Below, piece by piece: positions 11,846 through 16,494 of a stretch of DNA of 16,494 nucleotides; the stretch's first letter is position 1; the number at the start of each line of letters is the position of its first letter. The stretch is taken from contig JBLINY010000100.1 in NCBI GenBank assembly GCA_047638695.1, positions 1 through 16,494 of the forward strand. Direction: 5' to 3'. The notes under the pieces are model-generated. The model ran no database searches and was not told the origin of the DNA. It saw only the letters and a program-made list of their open reading frames with translations. The stretch comes from JAHECQ01 sp047638695. GTDB taxonomy: Bacteria; Actinomycetota; Acidimicrobiia; Acidimicrobiales; SZUA-35. Position numbers and translations under genes: made by a program.

Positions 11846-13131
11846 ATGCGGTTGTGGTCGGAGCAGGGGTGATTGGCTCGGCTATCGCTCTCGAGCTGCA
11901 GCGCGGTGGCCGCGAGGTCGTCGTGGTCGACAAGGGAGACGCCGTTGGCGGGGCGTCGACAAGTGCTAGTTCATCCATCATTCGCTTCACGTACTCGACG
12001 CTTGACGGCGTGATTGCCTCCTGGGAGGCAATGCATCAATGGGCTGCCTGGTCAGACCATCTCGGCCACGTCGACGGGCCAACGTGCGCCTTCCACCGCG
12101 TCGGGATGCTCCATATCCCGACTCCCGACGATGACTTTGGCGCCATGATTGCCAACTTCGATCGAGCCGGAGTGGGCTATGAGGTGCTCGATGCCGACGC
12201 ACTCGCGGTCCGATTCCCCGCCCTCGATGTCGGCCGCTTCCACCCGCCGCGGCTGCCCTCCGACCCTGCCTTCTTCGGCGATCCGAACGGCACGGTCCCA
12301 GACTGCATCTATCAACCCGATGCCGGATTCATCGATGACCCCCAGCTCGCGGCGGTAAACCTCATGGACGCGGCCCGGCATTTTGGAGCGGTCGTACGGC
12401 TTCGCTCCGACGTTGCCGCCGTTGTCAGCGCTCACGGTCGGGTGGGCGGTGTGCAATTGAGCGGGGGAGAAGTGATCGAGGCCCCTGTTGTTGTCAACGC
12501 TGCCGGACCGTGGAGTTCGGTGCTGAACACGATGGCCGGTGTGCTCGACGACATGTCGATCACGACAAGGGCGATGCGTCAGACGATCGCCTCGACATCG
12601 GCCCCTCCGACTTTCGCCGTTGGGGCAGGAGGAACCGTGGTTGCTGACATGGACCTCGGCAGTTACTGGCGACCACAACCGGGGGGTTCGTTCATGGTCG
12701 GTGGTGTTGAGGCGGCCTGCGACCCCCTCGAGTGGAGCGATTATCCGGATGCCGACAGTCTCTCGCCCGATCCGGAGGTTTTCGAGGCCCTCATCTACCG
12801 GGCCGCTCGCCGCCTGCCCGAGCTTCCGGTCCCGCGTCGGCCATCGGGTCTGGCATCGCACTACGACGTCACCGAAGACTGGACGCCGATCTACGACCGT
12901 TCCAGCCTTGACGGCTACTACTTGGCTATCGGTACGTCCGGAAACCAGTTCAAAAACGCGCCGATCGTCGGCGAGATGATGGCGACCCTGATCGATGCGT
13001 GTGAGGTGGGCCATGACCACGATCGCCATCCGGTGCAGGTGGCATGCCGCCACTCCGGCCTCACGCTGAATCTCGGCCAATTCTCACGCAACCGCGAACC
13101 AGCGAAGACGGCCGGCAACGTCTGGGGCTAG
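11836..13131 (+). CDS. FAD-dependent oxidoreductase (DAO / sarcosine-oxidase-like)
   Basis: A 431-residue flavoprotein of the D-amino-acid oxidase superfamily, of normal length. The N-terminal Rossmann motif VVVGAGVIGSAIALEL (6-21) ends at Asp32, which would bind the FAD ribose. GGASTSASSSIIRF (38-51) follows, as in sarcosine and dimethylglycine oxidoreductases. VVNAAGPWS near 216-224 is the second FAD contact, and TSGNQFKNAPIVGEMMA near 368-384 is the C-terminal FAD loop. SRNREPAKTAGNVWG closes the protein. Members oxidise N-alkyl amines, amino acids or hydroxy acids. The ATG at 11836 is supported by AGGAG seven bases upstream and lies in the last unit of the tandem repeat. It converges on the DUF4956 gene with a four-base gap. 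Confidence 0.9.
   Translation: MRCDAVVVGAGVIGSAIALELQRGGREVVVVDKGDAVGGASTSASSSIIRFTYSTLDGVIASWEAMHQWAAWSDHLGHVDGPTCAFHRVGMLHIPTPDDDFGAMIANFDRAGVGYEVLDADALAVRFPALDVGRFHPPRLPSDPAFFGDPNGTVPDCIYQPDAGFIDDPQLAAVNLMDAARHFGAVVRLRSDVAAVVSAHGRVGGVQLSGGEVIEAPVVVNAAGPWSSVLNTMAGVLDDMSITTRAMRQTIASTSAPPTFAVGAGGTVVADMDLGSYWRPQPGGSFMVGGVEAACDPLEWSDYPDADSLSPDPEVFEALIYRAARRLPELPVPRRPSGLASHYDVTEDWTPIYDRSSLDGYYLAIGTSGNQFKNAPIVGEMMATLIDACEVGHDHDRHPVQVACRHSGLTLNLGQFSRNREPAKTAGNVWG
12013..12032. repeat. Perfect 20-bp intragenic palindrome
   Basis: ATTGCCTCC (12013-12021) and GGAGGCAAT (12024-12032) are perfect 9-bp arms around TG, inside the FAD oxidoreductase gene at about codons 60-66. Coding sequence can produce such a repeat by chance, but arms this long with a two-base centre are unusual. 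Confidence 0.4.
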
Positions 13132-13135
13132 GTCA

Positions 13136-13795
13136 CTAGCGCTCGTAGCGTTCACTGCTGACATGAACCAACAGGCGATCGTTGGTCGGCCTTGCCCTCA
13201 CCTCAACCGAGAGGTTGGCGGTGTCGTTTAGGAAATTGAGGTCGTGGACCGTGACGCTTTGAATCGCCAGACCGGTGCGGCTTTCGAGGTCGGCGATCAG
13301 ATCCTGACGACGCTCGGGGTGCACCAACTCGATTCGCTCATAGACGATTGAGTGGACCTTCGGCTGTCTAGACAGCCAGACGCCGCCCAGGATCTCGAGC
13401 ACACCGATGATGACGAAGTTGGCAATGAGCGCCTCGACCAACGTAAGCGAGACCAGAGCGAGGGCATTGAAGGATGCCAGCGCAATACCTGCGAAGAGGT
13501 AGGTCATGTCGAGCACCGGCAGTGTTCCGGTTCGGAAACGAAGAATGCCGAACAGCGCAAAGAGACCGAACCCGACGTTCGTGCTCACCGCGGCTGATGC
13601 CATCAGGTAGGTGACGAAGAAGACGACGATGTTCACGACGACAAGGGTGAACACGTTGAGTGCTCTGGCTTGGGATCGACGGAACGTCAACAACGCGAGA
13701 GCCGAGATGGCGGCCACGTTAAAGCTGAGCCCCAGCAGAAACTCTGGGAGGCGGGAAACGTCAACGACGTCGATGGCAGCGAAGGTTGGGCTCAT
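13136..13795 (-). CDS. DUF4956 family integral membrane protein
   Basis: A 219-residue protein with an N-terminal membrane half and a soluble C-terminal half. Hydrophobic segments lie at about 17-38, 46-68, 72-86, 97-112 and 113-140. The conserved FGILRFRTGTLPVLDMTYLF stretch (82-101) is the hallmark by which I recognise DUF4956. Residues 145-219 form an alpha/beta domain. Bacterial DUF4956 proteins are commonly encoded beside VTC-domain polyphosphate polymerases, as here, where its ATG overlaps the VTC stop by ATGA. A plausible role is to anchor the polymerase or pass polyphosphate through the membrane, by analogy with the membrane part of the yeast VTC complex. This function is inference. 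Confidence 0.85.
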   Translation of the reverse strand: MSPTFAAIDVVDVSRLPEFLLGLSFNVAAISALALLTFRRSQARALNVFTLVVVNIVVFFVTYLMASAAVSTNVGFGLFALFGILRFRTGTLPVLDMTYLFAGIALASFNALALVSLTLVEALIANFVIIGVLEILGGVWLSRQPKVHSIVYERIELVHPERRQDLIADLESRTGLAIQSVTVHDLNFLNDTANLSVEVRARPTNDRLLVHVSSERYER

Positions 13796-14610
13796 ACCAA
13801 AAGCTCCTGCGGTGGTGTCGGGAGGGCCCCGAGCTTCTCGAGATTGCGGAACACTTTCTTGAATCGATTGCGACGCAGCGTTGGATCACAGGAGGCGAGG
13901 GCCATGCAGTACTTCGAGAAATTCTGCGGCCGGCGGTTCATTGCCTCCATGGCGGGCGAACGGAGATCGAGTCGAGGCTGTTTGAACTCGCACACAGCAA
14001 GGCCCGTTGGCTCAGTCGTTTGACGCTCGGTGCGGAAGCTCAGATTCATGTCGATCGTGACCCGTTCCGAGAAGTCACGCTTCACCAAAAGAATGCGCTG
14101 GTAGCCAATCTCGACCGAAAGCTGCAGAGTCGATGGGCGGTTTCCAGTGAGCTTGAACAGGAACGGCGCATCCTGGGTTTGCAGCTGGCCGGTGGGCCGT
14201 TCCGACATGCGGCGATCCTTGACCGTTCGCCCGTTGACATTCCGTTTCACCTCGAAGAACGTGAGATCCGAGTTGACGTAGGTGCGATACCGAACCTTGA
14301 CCCGACGTCCCTTCTGGTTGTGGTGTTCGTGATAGTTGTGCAGCGACGAGCTGTCGAAGTACTCGTTCAGGTATCCCTGCACCCGTTCACCCTCGTGTTC
14401 CATCACCAGGTAGTCGCTGGCCAGGCGAGCGAGTGCAGCCGGAATGTCGTCGGCCCGGAGCAGGACCTTGCTTTCTTGGCGGTCATGCAGCTGTGCCTGA
14501 TCGAGTGTCTTTAGATCTACCGATCCAAGATCGGCGAGGGCAGAAGCCAACTCGGTTGGTTGGGGGGAAGGCGGGACGATGATCGGGTGGTCGAGAGTGG
14601 CTACTTGCAT
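13792..14610 (-). CDS. VTC-domain (polyphosphate polymerase-type) protein
   Basis: A 272-residue soluble protein of the VTC/triphosphate-tunnel family. Basic and acidic tunnel residues are visible: ESK (46-48), KVRYR (105-109) followed by FEVKRN (119-124) and KDR (131-133), GYQR (169-172), RVTID (183-187), CEFK (207-210) and the closing FSKY (231-234). In yeast Vtc4 this fold polymerises phosphate from ATP into polyphosphate; a bacterial counterpart usually pairs with DUF4956. The first 35 residues are Pro/Ala-rich and probably flexible. The ATG at 14610 has no strong ribosome-binding site. It is divergent from a two-component system across 107 bp. Confidence 0.87.
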   Translation of the reverse strand: MQVATLDHPIIVPPSPQPTELASALADLGSVDLKTLDQAQLHDRQESKVLLRADDIPAALARLASDYLVMEHEGERVQGYLNEYFDSSSLHNYHEHHNQKGRRVKVRYRTYVNSDLTFFEVKRNVNGRTVKDRRMSERPTGQLQTQDAPFLFKLTGNRPSTLQLSVEIGYQRILLVKRDFSERVTIDMNLSFRTERQTTEPTGLAVCEFKQPRLDLRSPAMEAMNRRPQNFSKYCMALASCDPTLRRNRFKKVFRNLEKLGALPTPPQELLV

Positions 14611-14717
14611 GCCTGTCAGTCTTAATTCTCAGGAAGTTGAGCGGATCAAGGCGACCTTAAATACTCCCTAATTCGCCATCGATCGACGGAGTGACGCTTC
14701 GTTGAGGGGTAGCTTCG
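14611..14717. promoter_or_regulatory. Divergent promoter region, VTC operon and two-component system
   Basis: These 107 bp must hold the starts of both divergent transcripts. The centre is A/T-rich, with CTTAAT near 14620 and CTTAAATACT near 14656-14665. No promoter with both hexamers well matched is evident. The similar CTTAA strings about 38 bp apart may be regulator half-sites. TAGCTT (14710-14715) is a TAnnnT box eight bases before ATG 14724. Confidence 0.35.
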
Positions 14718-15404
14718 GTGTTCATGGCGTCGGTTGTTGTCATCGAAGATGAGCAGGCGATTCGTGATCTCGCGGTTCGCGCCCTCGCTACCGCAGGCCA
14801 CGTCGTGTGGTCTGAAGCCACTGGCATGGGTGGCCTGCAGGCAGTGATCGACAACGCTCCCGACATTGTGGTCCTCGATCTTGGTTTGCCCGATGTCGAC
14901 GGAAGCGATGTGCTTCGCATGATCCGCGGTATCTCCGATGTGCCCGTTGTTATCGCTACGGCACGTGATGATGACCGCGAGATCATCCGGCTTCTGGATG
15001 CTGGTGCCGACGAGTACGTCGTGAAGCCATTTTCCGGGGGTGAATTGGAGGCCCGGATTCGAGCTCTTATGCGTCGCGTCGAGCTTGGAGGCTCGAGTCA
15101 GATTCTGCAGGTGGGTGGGATCACCATCGACGTGCGTGGGCGAACGGTCGAGATGGATGGCCAGATGCTCGAGCTCACTCGCAAGGAGTTCGAGTTGCTC
15201 GCCCACCTAGCCGCAAACCAGGGCGAGGTTGTGAGTCGCGACCAACTATTTGCCGAGGTGTGGCGGCAGCCTTATGGCGGTGGTGACAAGACCATCGACG
15301 TTCATCTGTCGTGGCTGCGTCGCAAATTGGGGGAGACGGCCGCTGAGCCTCGCTATCTACATACGCTCCGCGGCGTTGGCGTGAAGCTCGAGAGTCCGTC
15401 GTGA
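14718..15404 (+). CDS. OmpR/PhoB-family response regulator
   Basis: A 228-residue two-domain regulator. The receiver spans residues 4-120 with acidic Glu10/Asp11, phospho-acceptor Asp54 (VVLDLGLP), Thr81 and Lys103 (VVKPFS). The winged-helix DNA-binding domain spans about 128-226 and includes LTRKEFELLAHLAANQGEVVSR-type family sequence and the closing RGVGVKLE. It would bind direct repeats when phosphorylated by the adjacent kinase. The start is ambiguous: GTG 14718 has GAGGGG nine bases upstream, while ATG 14724 sits eight bases after a TAGCTT box and would suit a leaderless mRNA. The stop overlaps the kinase start (GTGA). KdpE is a superficial resemblance only, as no kdp genes are present. 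Confidence 0.93.
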   Translation: MFMASVVVIEDEQAIRDLAVRALATAGHVVWSEATGMGGLQAVIDNAPDIVVLDLGLPDVDGSDVLRMIRGISDVPVVIATARDDDREIIRLLDAGADEYVVKPFSGGELEARIRALMRRVELGGSSQILQVGGITIDVRGRTVEMDGQMLELTRKEFELLAHLAANQGEVVSRDQLFAEVWRQPYGGGDKTIDVHLSWLRRKLGETAAEPRYLHTLRGVGVKLESPS

Positions 15405-16494
15405 GACGTCAGTTGATACTGGTCTTCGTCGCGATCTCGGTCATGGTGGCGTTGGCCTTTGTTGTCCCTCTGGCATTCCTTGTGCGCAGCACGGCGGCAG
15501 ATCGGGCCCTTGACAGCGCGCGGGCAGACGCAGCCGCCGTTGTTCCGGTTTTGGTGTCCGACGGCAGTCGAATACAGATCGAGTCGGCGATTGGAGCCAC
15601 CGACAGCGGCCGAGACAACCGCATGACGGTGTTGTCTCGAGGGTGGACGATTGGGGTCGATGCCGGCATGTCGGATCGTCTTGAAGAGGCACTGAACGCC
15701 GGTCTCTCGGCTACCGGAGAGGTAGACGGTGGTTCCGAAGTTGTTACCGCGGTGGCCAGTGGTCCAGGTGAGCTTTCGGCAGTCCGAGTATTTGTGCCGA
15801 ACGAGGCACTTCGAAGCGGACAGTGGAAGGCATGGACTGCTCTGGCAGCAGTCGCCGTCTTCCTGGTCAGTATCTCCGTAGTTGTCGCCGACCAGTTGGC
15901 GCGCTCGATTGTGAGACCGACGCAGACCTTGGCCTCGGCTGCCAACCGACTTGGTGCTGGTGATCTCGAGGCGAGAGTCGAGCCGGCGGGCCCGCCGGAG
16001 TTGGTCGAATTGGCTGGGGCATTCAACGATCTCGGGTCGCAGGTGTCGTCGATGCTCACCCGCGAGCGCGAACTGGTAGCGGAGTTGTCGCATCGACTTC
16101 GCACACCCCTCACGAAGCTGCGTATGAGGCTTGATCACGTGAACAATGAGAGCTTGGCAACGGAACTTCGGAGCGATCTCGACGACATCACCGTCGTGGT
16201 GAACGACTTGATTGCGGAAGCGCGTAGTTCGTTGACAACAGAGAGTGTGGAGACGTGCGATGCGGCCGCTGTCCTGACCGATCGGGTCGAGTTCTGGGCG
16301 GTGTTGGCTGAGGATCAGCAGCGAGCTTGGACATTCAACCGCCGCATTGGATCGCTGCCTGTGGCCATGCAGGCTTCAGCCTTGGCCGCTGCGGTTGATG
16401 TGGTAGTTGAGAACGTCTTCGCTCACACCCCCGAAGGCACAAGTCTCGTCGTGGGTTGCAGTCGCGAGGGGGGCCACGCCCGAATCTGGGTTGG
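15401..16494 (+). CDS. Sensor histidine kinase, 3' end cut by the window
   Basis: The GTG at 15401 overlaps the response-regulator TGA, and the frame stays open to the window edge, giving 364 codons. TM1 spans about residues 5-28. An extracytoplasmic sensor region of about 115 residues without a recognised domain follows. TM2 lies at about 146-168, then a HAMP linker (RSIVRPTQTLASAANRLGAG) to about 222. The H-box ELSHRLRTPLTKLRM has phospho-acceptor His231, and the N-box begins VVENVFAHTPEGT with Asn338. The remaining ATP-binding G-boxes lie beyond the edge. It forms the cognate pair of the upstream regulator. The signal sensed is unknown; proximity to the polyphosphate genes allows a link to phosphate or envelope stress, which is inference. 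Confidence 0.93.
   Translation, partial: MRRQLILVFVAISVMVALAFVVPLAFLVRSTAADRALDSARADAAAVVPVLVSDGSRIQIESAIGATDSGRDNRMTVLSRGWTIGVDAGMSDRLEEALNAGLSATGEVDGGSEVVTAVASGPGELSAVRVFVPNEALRSGQWKAWTALAAVAVFLVSISVVVADQLARSIVRPTQTLASAANRLGAGDLEARVEPAGPPELVELAGAFNDLGSQVSSMLTRERELVAELSHRLRTPLTKLRMRLDHVNNESLATELRSDLDDITVVVNDLIAEARSSLTTESVETCDAAAVLTDRVEFWAVLAEDQQRAWTFNRRIGSLPVAMQASALAAAVDVVVENVFAHTPEGTSLVVGCSREGGHARIWV

Noticed and set aside
12052..13080. 342-codon open frame on the minus strand
   Set aside because: It is antisense to the well-supported FAD oxidoreductase and shows no recognisable protein family; long antisense frames are common in GC-rich DNA.
13125..13145. Terminator between the convergent FAD oxidoreductase and DUF4956 genes
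   Set aside because: Only four bases separate the stops, and no hairpin with a T-run is seen at either end.
13786..14514. 242-codon open frame on the plus strand
   Set aside because: It lies antisense to the VTC-domain gene, whose motifs and coupling to DUF4956 are clear.
15353..16138. 261-codon open frame on the minus strand
   Set aside because: It is antisense to the histidine kinase, which has TM, HAMP, H-box and N-box features.
14718..16494. KdpDE potassium system
   Set aside because: The kinase has a two-TM/HAMP layout without the KdpD N-terminal domain, and no kdpFABC genes are present.

Overview
This window is chromosomal DNA from a GC-rich bacterium, most likely an actinobacterium and possibly of the Acidimicrobiia type. 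That placement is an inference from strong G/C at third codon positions, frequent GTG starts, dense gene packing with ATGA/GTGA stop-start overlaps, and abundant LLM flavoproteins, APH-like phosphotransferases and CaiB-type CoA transferases. There is no rRNA, tRNA, CRISPR array or complete insertion sequence.

Layout. (1) Positions 124-3178, minus strand: a VOC protein, an LLM flavin-dependent oxidoreductase and an alpha/beta hydrolase form an operon. The last two overlap by ATGA. The LLM reading frame ends in an odd tail that coincides with a 60-bp palindromic element. (2) Positions 3179-3616: a divergent control region with a minus-strand promoter, an embedded palindrome and a 21-bp-spaced direct repeat. 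(3) Positions 3617-7481, plus strand: an APH-like phosphotransferase, a small helical protein and a double-domain CaiB/BaiF CoA transferase, all overlapping at their stops and starts. The arrangement recalls the LvaA/LvaB hydroxyacyl-CoA kinase pair. (4) Positions 7727-8140: an orphan, N-terminally truncated sugar-phosphate transferase. (5) Positions 8228-8635: mscL, followed by a strong hairpin terminator. (6) Positions 8740-9624: a TesB-type acyl-CoA thioesterase. (7) Positions 9632-13131: a divergent pair of mini-operons. LLM oxidoreductase and SDR run leftward; a carboxymuconolactone-decarboxylase-like protein and an FAD-dependent oxidoreductase run rightward. A 14-bp tandem repeat that reads as a ladder of coupled five-codon ORFs separates the last two. 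(8) Positions 13136-14610, minus strand: a DUF4956 membrane protein and a VTC-domain polyphosphate polymerase. (9) Positions 14718 to the end, plus strand: an OmpR-type response regulator and a histidine kinase cut by the window edge.

How the genes may work together. Regions 1 to 3 and 6 to 7 look like catabolic chemistry on ketones, hydroxy acids or CoA thioesters: flavin oxygenation, ester or lactone hydrolysis, CoA transfer, hydroxyl phosphorylation and thioester hydrolysis. The substrate cannot be named from sequence. Regions 8 and 9 are a separate polyphosphate/signalling unit.

The least conventional signals are the palindromic element inside the LLM gene (941-1000), the minicistron ladder (11776-11845), and several start codons that lie six to eight bases after a TAnnnT-like -10 motif, which suggests leaderless transcripts.
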